Below, in pieces: positions 38,787-47,312 of a stretch of DNA of 58,311 bases. Location of the stretch: the NCBI GenBank assembly GCA_036398215.1, contig DASWHK010000272.1, forward strand, positions 1-58,311. The letters run 5' to 3'. The position numbers and the translations under genes are program-made. The notes beneath the pieces are model-generated. The model saw nothing but the letters and a program-made list of their open reading frames with translations, was not told the DNA's origin and did no database searches. This DNA comes from DASWHK01 sp036398215 (GTDB lineage: Bacteria > Acidobacteriota > UBA890). Numbering within the stretch: position 1 is the stretch's first letter; every line of letters starts with the position of its first letter.

Positions 38787-40742
38787 ATGCTCGCCACGAT
38801 GGCCACGAAGCGCCGGACGCTGTTGGTCACGGTGGCCACCGCCGTTGTTCTGGCTACCGCGAACGTCTCGAGGGGCCAGCAGTTCGAGATCGTCGAGGCC
38901 ACGATCGCCGAGCTGCAGGCCGCCCTGGCCAGCGGCGAGGTGAGCTCCGCCGACCTGGTCGACGCCTACCTGGCGCGCATCGCCGCCTACGATGACAACG
39001 GTCCGCGGCTGAACGCGATTCTGAGGGTCAACCCGCGCGCCCGCGACGAAGCCGTGGCGCTCGACCGAGAGCGCCGTGAGCGGGGCCCGCGCGGGCCGTT
39101 GCACGGCATCCCGATCATCCTCAAGGACAACTACGACACCGCCGACATGCCGACCACCGGCGGATCGGTGGCCCTCGCCGGCCTGGTCCCCGCCCGCGAC
39201 GGCTTCCAGGTGCGCCGCCTGCGCGAGGCCGGGGCGGTGATCCTCGCCAAGTCGAACCTCCACGAGCTGGCCATGGGCATCACCACCGTCAGCTCGCTGG
39301 ACGGCCAGACGCTCAACCCCTACGACCTTTCCCGCAACCCCGGCGGCAGCAGCGGCGGCACCGGCGCCGCGGTCGCCGCGTCGTTCGCCGCCGCCGGGAT
39401 GGGGTCGGACACCTGCGGCTCGATCCGCATCCCGGCCTCGCACAACAACCTCGTCGGGTTACGCCCGACCAAGGGCCTGTCGAGCATCGCCGGTATCTTG
39501 CCGCTCTCCCACACGCAGGACGTCGGCGGCCCCCTGGCGCGCACCGTCGCCGACCTCGCCGCCGTCCTCGACGCCACGGTCGGATTCGACCCCGACGATC
39601 CCGCCACCGCGATCCTCGAGGGCGTCGATCTCCCGAGCTTCACCACGGCGCTCGATGCCGAATCGTTGGGCGGCGTCCGCTTCGGCAAGCTGGTCGAGCT
39701 GTTCGAGGACGACAGCGCCGAGAGCGCCGCCGTCCGCGTGGCCGAGGAGGCAATCGCCGAGCTCGTTGCGGCCGGCGCCGAGATCGTCGACGTCGCCGTG
39801 CCGGGGCTCTCCGCCCTGACGTCCAGGGCCTCGGTCATCAACTATGAGTTCAAGCACGACTTCATCGACTATCTGCAAGCCAACCCCGGGGCGCCGGTGA
39901 CATCGCTCGCCGACATCCTCCAGGGGGGGCTCTACTACGCCGGCCTGGAGAGCCGCTTCCGGCTGCGCGAGCGCGTCGGGACCCGCGACGGCAGCGAGTA
40001 CCTGGCCGCCCTGGAGTGGCGGGCGATCCTGCGCGACGCGGTGGTCCAGGCGATGGACGACGCCGGCGTCGAGGCGCTCCTCTACCCCACGATGCTCGCC
40101 CGGCCTTCCCGCATCGGCGAGCCCCAGGAGGGCAGCAACTGCTCGCTCGCCCCCAACTCGGGCCTGCCCGCCATCTCGGTGCCCGCCGGCTTCACCGACG
40201 ACCTGCTGCCGATCGGCCTCGAGATCCTCGGCTCACCCCTCTCCGATCCCCGCCTCGTCTCCTTCGCCTACGCCTTCGAGCAGGCCACCGACCATCGCCG
40301 CGCCCCGGCGCTGACGCCGCCGCTGGTCGACGGCGCGGCGCCGCCGCCGATCTCCTTCGAGACGCTGGCGCGTGCCGGCACGACCGCTCCGCCGGTGGCG
40401 CGCGCCCGCTTCACCTTCGACCCGACGACCAACGAGCTCGCCTATCTCGTCGAGCTCCTCGACATTCCCGCCGACCAGGCCCTCGGCGCCACCCTCCACG
40501 CCGGCGCTTCGGGCGACGGCCACGTCGTCGTGACGCTGGCGACACCGGGGCAGGTCCAGGCCGAGGGCAGGCTCCAGCTCACCCCCGTGCAACGCCGCGC
40601 CCTCGAGCAGGGCAACCTCCACCTGCGCGTTTTCTCGCTCCCCGACCCCGCCGGCCTGGCTCGCGGCCGCCTGCAGCTCGACCGGGGGGTTGGCGGGATT
40701 GTTCGGCGGTTCGAAGCCGCGCCGCACGAAGGCGCACGATGA
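38787..40742 (+). CDS. Exported amidase-signature hydrolase with C-terminal CHRD-like domain
   Basis: The 651 residues have an N-terminal signal (LLVTVATAVVLATANVSRG). The amidase-signature domain (about 35-510) carries the Ser-Ser-Lys triad K113 (IILKDNYDT), S189 (NPGGSSGGTG) and S212 (CGSIRIPAS). A CHRD-like domain follows (about 525-640, with LHAGASGDGHVVVTL and GNLHLRVFSLPDPAGLARGR). The start at 38787 is supported by GAGGAG seven bases upstream; 38799 is an alternative. It probably acts on extracellular or periplasmic amides. The fusion with a CHRD-like module is unusual. Confidence 0.85.
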   Translation: MLATMATKRRTLLVTVATAVVLATANVSRGQQFEIVEATIAELQAALASGEVSSADLVDAYLARIAAYDDNGPRLNAILRVNPRARDEAVALDRERRERGPRGPLHGIPIILKDNYDTADMPTTGGSVALAGLVPARDGFQVRRLREAGAVILAKSNLHELAMGITTVSSLDGQTLNPYDLSRNPGGSSGGTGAAVAASFAAAGMGSDTCGSIRIPASHNNLVGLRPTKGLSSIAGILPLSHTQDVGGPLARTVADLAAVLDATVGFDPDDPATAILEGVDLPSFTTALDAESLGGVRFGKLVELFEDDSAESAAVRVAEEAIAELVAAGAEIVDVAVPGLSALTSRASVINYEFKHDFIDYLQANPGAPVTSLADILQGGLYYAGLESRFRLRERVGTRDGSEYLAALEWRAILRDAVVQAMDDAGVEALLYPTMLARPSRIGEPQEGSNCSLAPNSGLPAISVPAGFTDDLLPIGLEILGSPLSDPRLVSFAYAFEQATDHRRAPALTPPLVDGAAPPPISFETLARAGTTAPPVARARFTFDPTTNELAYLVELLDIPADQALGATLHAGASGDGHVVVTLATPGQVQAEGRLQLTPVQRRALEQGNLHLRVFSLPDPAGLARGRLQLDRGVGGIVRRFEAAPHEGAR

Positions 40743-40783
40743 CACATTGCGCTCGGTCCGAGAGCAGCTCGACCGCGGCGCGT

Positions 40784-42067
40784 CTAACGAGACTCCTCGC
40801 CCGGCAGCACCAGCCGGTAGCGCTTTACCATGATCGTGCCGGCCTCGTCCTGCGCGGTGGCGATCAATTGGTTGTCGAGTATGTGCGCGAAGTTCAAGCT
40901 GGCCTGCTCGAGCTCCGGGGGCGGATCAAAAGGGCCGAGGTACCTTCCGTCGCGGCCGAAGACATCGTAGCGGAAGTTGCGGCGCCAGCACGGAACGGCC
41001 GGCTCGCCGGGTTGAGGGTCGGGATCGCAATCGGCGACCGGCGTGCTCGCTGCGCGCACCCGGACCCAAATCCGCCCGCTGAAATCAGGCGTGAACGAGC
41101 TGAACGACGGGAGGTAGTCGCCGATTGGCGGCCCGTTCCAGCTCCAATCGGGAAGGTCGCGGCGAAGCGACGCCGTGGTACGACGAACCTCCCAATCGCG
41201 CTCCTCTTCGCTGATCGGGATCGGATCGGCCACCTTCTCGGTGATGATCACCCTACCGTCAAGGTGCCGGATCTCGAACCGATAGTGGCTGCTAACGCCG
41301 GCGATCCAGGCTCCGAACGGCGCGAGCGTCGTGACCACGCTGGGCGACAACGGCACGGGAGGACCTCGCAGAGACCCGCGCGACAGTATCGGCGGGTCAT
41401 AGTCGAACCGTGGCGGAATCAGGGGGTCTCCCATCTCGCCTTCAGGCCCCCAGTGCAAGTAGCCCCAGATGCTGTTTCCTGTCTCCGGATCGCGCGTCAC
41501 CGGCGCCGGGAAGTAGACGCCGCCGTCGGGGGCGACGACGCTCGTCCGCGACGACCCGAACCCGCCCCGCCACTGTGCCCATGTCCTGATGAACTCGCCG
41601 TCTCGCGAGAACTCGACGAATCGGTTGTTGCCGTCATCGCGCACCAGCACGTTGCCGCCGGCGAGCACGATGCTCGCCGGCCAGCCGAACTCGCCCGGCC
41701 CCTGCCCCTGCGAGCCGATGTCTCGCACGTATGTGCCGTCGTGGTCGTATACGCGGATGACCGGCGGCAGACGTTCGCCCACAAAGATGAAGTCCTCGTC
41801 GGCGGTGATCGCCGTCACCCAGCCGAACATGTAGTGCGGCTCGCCGGTTTCGACCCCGATCGACGCCTCCCCGATCAACGTCGCCGCCCCGCCCCAAACG
41901 GAGCCCGACTCATTCACGACGATGGTGACGTCGCCTGCGGTCGTGACCGTACCGACCCACGCGCCGCTGCTTTCGCTGGCGGGCTCACCGGCCGGTGTAC
42001 AGCCCGCCCACGTCGCGGCGATGACGAGAACTCCAATCGCTTGACGGGCTGACATGCGAGGGAGCAT
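40784..42067 (-). CDS. Beta-propeller (NHL/6-bladed) lipoprotein
   Basis: The 427 residues start with a lipoprotein-type signal (IGVLVIAATWAGC, Cys about 23). Repeated propeller blades follow, marked by VIRVYDHDGTYVRDIGSQGQ, GPGEFGWPASI, NRFVEFSRDGEFIRTWAQW and YDVFGRDGRYLGPFDP. Such proteins are widespread and of unknown partner. The start is at 42067 or 42055, both before the same signal peptide. It is convergent with the amidase. The 195 bp between its start and the inverted-repeat element at 42263 hold nothing I can name. Confidence 0.8.
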   Translation of the reverse strand: MLPRMSARQAIGVLVIAATWAGCTPAGEPASESSGAWVGTVTTAGDVTIVVNESGSVWGGAATLIGEASIGVETGEPHYMFGWVTAITADEDFIFVGERLPPVIRVYDHDGTYVRDIGSQGQGPGEFGWPASIVLAGGNVLVRDDGNNRFVEFSRDGEFIRTWAQWRGGFGSSRTSVVAPDGGVYFPAPVTRDPETGNSIWGYLHWGPEGEMGDPLIPPRFDYDPPILSRGSLRGPPVPLSPSVVTTLAPFGAWIAGVSSHYRFEIRHLDGRVIITEKVADPIPISEEERDWEVRRTTASLRRDLPDWSWNGPPIGDYLPSFSSFTPDFSGRIWVRVRAASTPVADCDPDPQPGEPAVPCWRRNFRYDVFGRDGRYLGPFDPPPELEQASLNFAHILDNQLIATAQDEAGTIMVKRYRLVLPGEESR

Positions 42068-42262
42068 ACGAGCAACGACCTGACCCCTCAAGAACCCACC
42101 GCGGCGGACAGAAGCGGCGAGACCCAGATGCGGCGTTGAGAAGCGCCGTTCGCTCACCCGCGCGACGGCTCGTCAGGGCCAGCGGAGGCGCGGTGTCGGA
42201 CGGACTGTCGCCACGGCCGCGAGCGCGAAAACCTGCGCCACAATCGCCCCTCGTCAAACCCC

Positions 42263-42430
42263 GGGAAGGCGGCGTCGCGCAGATGGTGGTCGCAGGCGTG
42301 AGCGCCGTGGGGCCAGATGCGAGGCGGCGCGACGCAGGCGTAGCCAGAGGCTACGTCGAGGAGCGCGAACGAAGCAGATGGTCGCACGCCGCCACGCCTG
42401 CGGCCGCCAGATGCGCGACGCCGCCTTCCC
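42263..42430. repeat. Inverted-repeat element (38-bp arms) adjoining tRNA-Ala
   Basis: Arms 42263-42300 and 42393-42430 are complementary at 34 of 38 positions, beginning GGGAAGGCGGCGTCGCGCA. The interior has a perfect small hairpin CGTAGCC AGA GGCTACG (42339-42355) and no gene. The right edge is 4 bp from the 3' end of tRNA-Ala. Confidence 0.75.
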
Positions 42431-42434
42431 CAAG

Positions 42435-42507
42435 TGGACCGTGGGGGATTCGAACCCCCGACCTCCGGCATGCGAGGCCGGCGCTCTCCCAGCTGAGCTA
42501 ACGGCCC
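42435..42507 (-). tRNA. tRNA-Ala (CGC anticodon)
   Basis: A full cloverleaf reads on the minus strand. The acceptor GGGCCGT pairs with ACGGTCC and includes the Ala identity pair G3:U70. The anticodon loop is CTCGCAT (anticodon CGC, reading GCG), and the T arm is GGGGG TTCGAAT CCCCC. The 3' CCA is not encoded. It lies 12 bp downstream of rplQ, at the end of the alpha operon. Confidence 0.97.
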
Positions 42508-42519
42508 AGGATCTTGTCG

Positions 42520-42891
42520 TTACTCGGAGCCGCTGCCGGCCTCGACCATCTCGATGATCGCCATCTCGGCGCGATCACCGGCGCGGGGCTCGAGCCGCAT
42601 GATGCGGGTGTAGCCTCCGGGACGCTCGGCGTAGCGCGGCGCCAGCTCGTTGAAGACCTTGCGGACCACGTCTTCGTCGCGGATCAGCCGCGCCGCCCGG
42701 CGGCGTGCGTGCAGCGTGTCGCGCTTGCCGAGCGTCACCATGCGCTCGGCGACCGGGCGCAGCGCCTTGGCCTTGGTCAGGGTCGTGGTCAGCCGCTCGT
42801 GGCGCAGCAAGTCGGTGACCAGGTTGCGCAGCAGCGCGTTGCGATGCGGGGCGACGCGGCCGAGCTTGGCGACCTTCTTGCGATGGCGCAT
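42520..42891 (-). CDS. rplQ: 50S ribosomal protein L17
   Basis: The 123 residues start MRHRKKVAKLGRVAPHRNAL, the conserved L17 N-terminus, and contain LLRNLVTDLLRHERLTTTL. L17 sits near the peptide exit tunnel. It is the last gene of the alpha operon, 25 bp after rpoA, with tRNA-Ala next. The C-terminus is short and acidic. Confidence 0.97.
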   Translation of the reverse strand: MRHRKKVAKLGRVAPHRNALLRNLVTDLLRHERLTTTLTKAKALRPVAERMVTLGKRDTLHARRRAARLIRDEDVVRKVFNELAPRYAERPGGYTRIMRLEPRAGDRAEMAIIEMVEAGSGSE

Positions 42892-42916
42892 GGCAATCTC
42901 CTCCCGCCCGAGGCGC

Positions 42917-43897
42917 TCAGTCGGCCGGCGCCGTCGGCAGGTCGGACAGGTCCATGCCGAGCGTCAACCCCTTCTCGGCGAGGACTTCCTTGATCTCCTG
43001 GAGCGATTTCTTGCCGAAGTTCTTGGTCTTGAGCATTTCCGGCTCGGTCTTCTGCACCAAGTCGCGGAGGGTGCGGATGTCGGCGTTCTTCAGGCAGTTG
43101 TACGAGCGCACCGAGAGCTCGAGCTCGTCGACCGGCCGGCTGAGCGTCGCGTGGAAGGCGCTGAAGTCCTCGTCCGGCTCCGCGGCCTCGACATCGGGCT
43201 CTTCCTCGAAGTCGATGAAGATCGCCAGGTGATCGCGCAGCAGCTTGGCGCCCAGAGCCACCGCCCGATCGGGCGTCACCGTGCCGTTGGTCCAGCACTC
43301 CAGCACCAGGCGCTCGTAGTTTGTGTCGCGGCCGAGGCGGGCGCGCTCGACCTGATAGTTGATCCTGCGTACGGGAGAGTGGACGGAGTCGATCGGGATC
43401 CACCCGACGCTCATGTCCTCCTCGAGATTGCGGTCGGCCGAAACGTAGCCGCGGCCGTTGCGCAGCCGCAGCTCCATGGAGATCGAGCCGCCCTTGGCCA
43501 GCGTGCAGATGTGCGCCTCGGGCGCCAGGCACTCGAAATCCGGGCTGGCCTCGATGTCGGCGGCGGCGATCTCGCCCACCTTCTTGGTCTTCAGTACCAG
43601 CGTCTTCGGCTTGTCGACGTTGAGCTTGAAGGGAATGCTCTTGAGGTTGAGGATCAGATCCGTGGTGTCCTCGACGACGTCGGGCAGCGAGCTGAACTCG
43701 TGCAGAACGCCGTCGATCTTTATGGCGGTGATCGCCGCGCCCTCGATCGATGAGAGCAGAACCCGCCGCATCGCGTGACCGATGGTGGTGGCGAAGCCAC
43801 GCTCGAAGGGCTGGGCAAAGAACTTGCCATAGCGGTCGGTCAGCGACTCCAGGTCGAACTCGAGCCTCTTGGGCCGCTGAAAGCCAGTCCAAAGCAT
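42917..43897 (-). CDS. rpoA: RNA polymerase alpha subunit
   Basis: The 326 residues start MLWTGFQRPKRLEFD; the first in-frame ATG further upstream (43939) would add an unconserved leader. The N-terminal assembly domain contains ERGFATTIGHAMRRVLLSS, and the C-terminal DNA/activator-binding domain contains SYNCLKNADIRTLRDLVQ. The alpha dimer nucleates RNA polymerase and its C-terminal domain contacts UP elements. AGGA lies about 8 bases before the start. Flanked by rpsD and rplQ as in most bacteria. Confidence 0.97.
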   Translation of the reverse strand: MLWTGFQRPKRLEFDLESLTDRYGKFFAQPFERGFATTIGHAMRRVLLSSIEGAAITAIKIDGVLHEFSSLPDVVEDTTDLILNLKSIPFKLNVDKPKTLVLKTKKVGEIAAADIEASPDFECLAPEAHICTLAKGGSISMELRLRNGRGYVSADRNLEEDMSVGWIPIDSVHSPVRRINYQVERARLGRDTNYERLVLECWTNGTVTPDRAVALGAKLLRDHLAIFIDFEEEPDVEAAEPDEDFSAFHATLSRPVDELELSVRSYNCLKNADIRTLRDLVQKTEPEMLKTKNFGKKSLQEIKEVLAEKGLTLGMDLSDLPTAPAD

Positions 43898-43966
43898 CCT
43901 CGTTTTCCTTCCTGATCTCCCCGGTCGACCCGGGGCCAATCCTTTGCGTATTGCCGGGAGCTCTCG

Positions 43967-44596
<630 letters not shown>

Positions 44597-44617
44597 GAGC
44601 TCCTCCTCTGCCTGTCC

Positions 44618-45001
44618 TCAGACCCTGCGCCGCTTGGGCGCCCGGCAACCGTTGTGGGGGATCGGCGTGACGTCACGGATCGCGATCACGTCGAGCCCGG
44701 CGGCCTGCAGGGCGCGAATCGCCGACTCGCGCCCGGACCCCGGCCCCTTGACGCGGATCTCGATCCGCTTCATGCCGTTGTCGCGGGCCTTCTGCGCCGC
44801 GTCCTGGGCGGCCATCTGGGCCGCGAACGGCGTCCCCTTGCGCGAGCCCTTGAACCCCTTGGAGCCGGCGCTCGACCACGCCACGGCGTTGCCGTCCTGG
44901 TCCGAGATCAGGATCAAGGTGTTGTTGAACGTGGCCTGGATGTGGGCGACGCCCTGGGGCACGTTCTTCTTGACCTTCTTCTTCGACTTCCGCTTGGCCA
45001 T
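44618..45001 (-). CDS. rpsK: 30S ribosomal protein S11
   Basis: The 127 residues contain the conserved blocks VAHIQATFNNTLILISD and SRKGTPFAAQMAAQDAA, and end with the typical TPIPHNGCRAPKRRRV. It lies in the platform of the small subunit. It starts 9 bp after rpsM. Confidence 0.97.
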   Translation of the reverse strand: MAKRKSKKKVKKNVPQGVAHIQATFNNTLILISDQDGNAVAWSSAGSKGFKGSRKGTPFAAQMAAQDAAQKARDNGMKRIEIRVKGPGSGRESAIRALQAAGLDVIAIRDVTPIPHNGCRAPKRRRV

Positions 45002-45010
45002 CTGTTTTCC

Positions 45011-45391
45011 CTAGTGCTTGGCGATTTGCTTCTTCTTGACTGCCAGCCCCTTCGGGCCCTTGCGCGTCCGGGCGTTGGTCTTGGTGCGCTGGCCGCGGAC
45101 CGGCATGTTGCGGCGGTGGCGGAGGCCGCGGTACGAGCCGATCTCGATGAGACGCTTGATGTTCATCTGCACTTCTTTGCGCAGGTCACCTTCGACGCGT
45201 CCCTGCCGGTCGATGATCTGGCGGATGCGGCTGACCTCCTGCTCGGTGAGGTCCTTGACCCGGCGATCGGGATCGACCTTGGCGCTGGCCAGGAGCTCGA
45301 GCGCCCGCGCCCTGCCGATTCCGTAGATGTCGGTCAGCCCGATCTCGATCCGCTTGTCGAGTCGCAAGTCGATGCCGGCAATGCGAGCCAT
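45011..45391 (-). CDS. rpsM: 30S ribosomal protein S13
   Basis: The 126 residues start MARIAGIDLRLDKRIEIGLT. The helix-two-turn-helix block GIGRARALELL and the basic tail RGQRTKTNARTRKGPKG are conserved. S13 contacts the 50S subunit and tRNA in the head. It is followed by rpsK after 9 bp. Confidence 0.97.
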   Translation of the reverse strand: MARIAGIDLRLDKRIEIGLTDIYGIGRARALELLASAKVDPDRRVKDLTEQEVSRIRQIIDRQGRVEGDLRKEVQMNIKRLIEIGSYRGLRHRRNMPVRGQRTKTNARTRKGPKGLAVKKKQIAKH

Positions 45392-45489
45392 CGCTACTCT
45401 CCTGCTATCCCCCGGGCGCTATCGCCCAGCCCACGGAGATGCCTCCGTGCTTCCTAACGTCAAACTCGAAGAGCCGCGCGCCGGGCGGG

Positions 45490-45603
45490 TCAGCCCTGGC
45501 GCTGTTTGTGCTTGGGGTTCTCGCAGATCACGTAGAGGTTGCCCCGGCGCCGGACGATCTGGCACTTCTCACACATACGACGCACTGATGCACGAACTTT
45601 CAC
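45490..45603 (-). CDS. rpmJ: 50S ribosomal protein L36
   Basis: The 37-residue protein starts at a GTG (MKVRASVRRMCEKCQIVRRR) and continues to a tail with ENPKHKQRQG. Zinc ligands are C11, C14, C27 and H32, so this is the zinc-binding form. GAGAGG lies 8 bases before the GTG. Its position between infA and rpsM is the usual one. Confidence 0.95.
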   Translation of the reverse strand: MKVRASVRRMCEKCQIVRRRGNLYVICENPKHKQRQG

Positions 45604-45692
45604 GACTCATACCTCTCGGGGGGTTCATCCCAGACGGACGAAGAGGACCATTTTAACAGGCCCTCGGCCCGGCCGCAGCCAACCCCCGCCCT

Positions 45693-45914
45693 TCATTTGT
45701 ACCGGTAGACGATCCGCCCCCGGGACAGGTCGTAGGGCGACAGCTCGACGAGGACCTCGTCCCCGGGGAGGATGCGGATGAAGTACTTCCGCATCTTCCC
45801 GGAGATGTGCGCCAACACCTTGTGTCCGTTCTCCAATTCGATCCGGAACATGGCGTTGGGCAGGCACTCGGTGACCTTTGCCCTGACCTGGATGGCTTCT
45901 TCTTTTCCTGACAT
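45693..45914 (-). CDS. infA: Translation initiation factor IF-1
   Basis: This 73-residue single OB-fold protein contains VTECLPNAMFRIELENGHKV, GKMRKYFIRILPGD and ends YDLSRGRIVYRYK. It binds the A site of the 30S subunit during initiation. It lies between map and rpmJ, as in many spc operons. Confidence 0.97.
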   Translation of the reverse strand: MSGKEEAIQVRAKVTECLPNAMFRIELENGHKVLAHISGKMRKYFIRILPGDEVLVELSPYDLSRGRIVYRYK

Positions 45915-45941
45915 GTCTCTCCGAGGGGTCCCCTCCCGGCG

Positions 45942-46721
45942 CTATCCGCTAGCCGCCTTGCGCATACGGCGGGGCGGGGCGCCGAGAACCCAGGGCCCCT
46001 CCTCTGTAATCGCCACGCTGTGCTCGAAATGAGCGGAGGGCCGCCGGTCCTTGGTGACCGCGGTCCAGCCGTCTTCGAGCACCTCGACCTCGTGGCTTCC
46101 CATGTTGACCATCGGCTCGATCGCCAGCACCATCCCGGCGCGCAGGCGCTGCCCGACGCCGGGCCGCCCGAAGTTGGGGATCTGCAGGTCCTCGTGCAGA
46201 ACGGCGCCGATGCCGTGGCCGACGAATTCGCGGACGACCGAGAAGCCGGCCGCCTCGACGTGAGCCTGGACGGCATGCGAGATGTCCCCGACACGCTTGC
46301 CGACCCGGCACTGCTCGATCGCTTTCTGTAGCGAGCCCTCGGTGGCGCGCAGCAGCCGCTCGACGCGCTCATCCACCGGCGGCACGGCCACCGTGGTGGC
46401 GGAGTCTCCGAAAAAGCCTTCCAGCTTGACGCCGAGATCCATGCTGACCACGTCCCCGGGGGCGATGTGTCGGCTCCTGGAGGGGATCCCGTGCACCACC
46501 TCCTCGTTCAGCGAGGTGCAGAGGCTGGCCGGGAATCCGCGGTACCCCTTGAAGGCGGGCTCGCCTCCCAGCTCGCGCACTCGCGCCTCGGCGTACTCGT
46601 CGAGCTCGCCGGTGGTCACCCCCGGCTTCACGCGCTCGACCAGCTCGCCGAGGATCTGGGCGACCACCTGGTTGGCCCGCTGCATGATCTCCAGCTCGGG
46701 CTTGGACTTGCAGATGATCAT
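45942..46721 (-). CDS. map: Type I methionine aminopeptidase
   Basis: MetAP removes the N-terminal Met from new proteins using two metal ions. The 259 residues hold ligands in DLGVKLEGFFGDSA (Asp, Asp), EFVGHGIGAVLHE (His), AIEPMV (Glu) and SAHFEHSVAITEEG (Glu). This is the short type-I form without an N-terminal zinc finger. The start overlaps the adk stop by 4 bp. Confidence 0.97.
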   Translation of the reverse strand: MIICKSKPELEIMQRANQVVAQILGELVERVKPGVTTGELDEYAEARVRELGGEPAFKGYRGFPASLCTSLNEEVVHGIPSRSRHIAPGDVVSMDLGVKLEGFFGDSATTVAVPPVDERVERLLRATEGSLQKAIEQCRVGKRVGDISHAVQAHVEAAGFSVVREFVGHGIGAVLHEDLQIPNFGRPGVGQRLRAGMVLAIEPMVNMGSHEVEVLEDGWTAVTKDRRPSAHFEHSVAITEEGPWVLGAPPRRMRKAASG

Positions 46722-47311
46722 GCCGCCTCCTCGGCCTGCAATGCCGCGTCGATGCGGGCGGCGATCTCATCGACCGAGCCGACGCCGTCGATATTGCGCA
46801 GAACGCCGCGCTTCCGGTAGTAGTCGACCAGCGGCGCGGTCTCGGCACGGTAGACGCGCAACCTCTCCTTGGCGATATCGGTGCGATCGTCGGCACGCTC
46901 GCCGCCGCCCCCCTCCTTGCGGCGCCCCGAGATCCGCCGCAGGACCTCCTCCTCGGGCACTTCGAGGTTGAGCACGACGCCCACCCCACCGAGGCCGACG
47001 CGCTTGGCGAGCGGATCGAGGGTCTCGGCCTGGCCGCGGGTGCGCGGATAACCGTCGAGGATCGCCCCGTCGGCGCAATCGGGCTGCGACAGGCGCTCCT
47101 CGACCACCTCGAGCATGAGCTCGTCGGGGACCAGGTCGCCCGCCTCCATGATTCCCTGGACGCGCTTCCCGAGGGGCGTGTCGGCGGCCACGGCCTGGCG
47201 CAGCATGTCTCCGGTCGAGACCTGCGGGACCCCGCACTTGGCGGCCAGACGGACGGCCTGGGTGCCCTTACCGGCGCCCGGGGGACCCAGAAGCACGATC
47301 AGCCGGGACAT
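46718..47311 (-). CDS. adk: Adenylate kinase
   Basis: Adk catalyses ATP + AMP to 2 ADP. The 197 residues start MSRLIVLLGPPGAGKGTQAV, containing the P-loop. GDMLRQAVA and LDGYPRTRGQAE form the AMP-binding and CORE parts. The LID is the short form, with a Gly/Arg-rich GRRKEGGGGERADDR segment and no zinc Cys. The start at 47311 is 1 bp after the secY stop. A longer reading to 47344 would run into secY. Confidence 0.96.
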   Translation of the reverse strand: MSRLIVLLGPPGAGKGTQAVRLAAKCGVPQVSTGDMLRQAVAADTPLGKRVQGIMEAGDLVPDELMLEVVEERLSQPDCADGAILDGYPRTRGQAETLDPLAKRVGLGGVGVVLNLEVPEEEVLRRISGRRKEGGGGERADDRTDIAKERLRVYRAETAPLVDYYRKRGVLRNIDGVGSVDEIAARIDAALQAEEAA

Positions 47312-47312
47312 C

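Noticed and set aside
40016..42052. A 678-codon plus-strand frame spanning the amidase end and the propeller gene
   Set aside because: It overlaps two recognised genes on both strands and has no signal or motif of its own.
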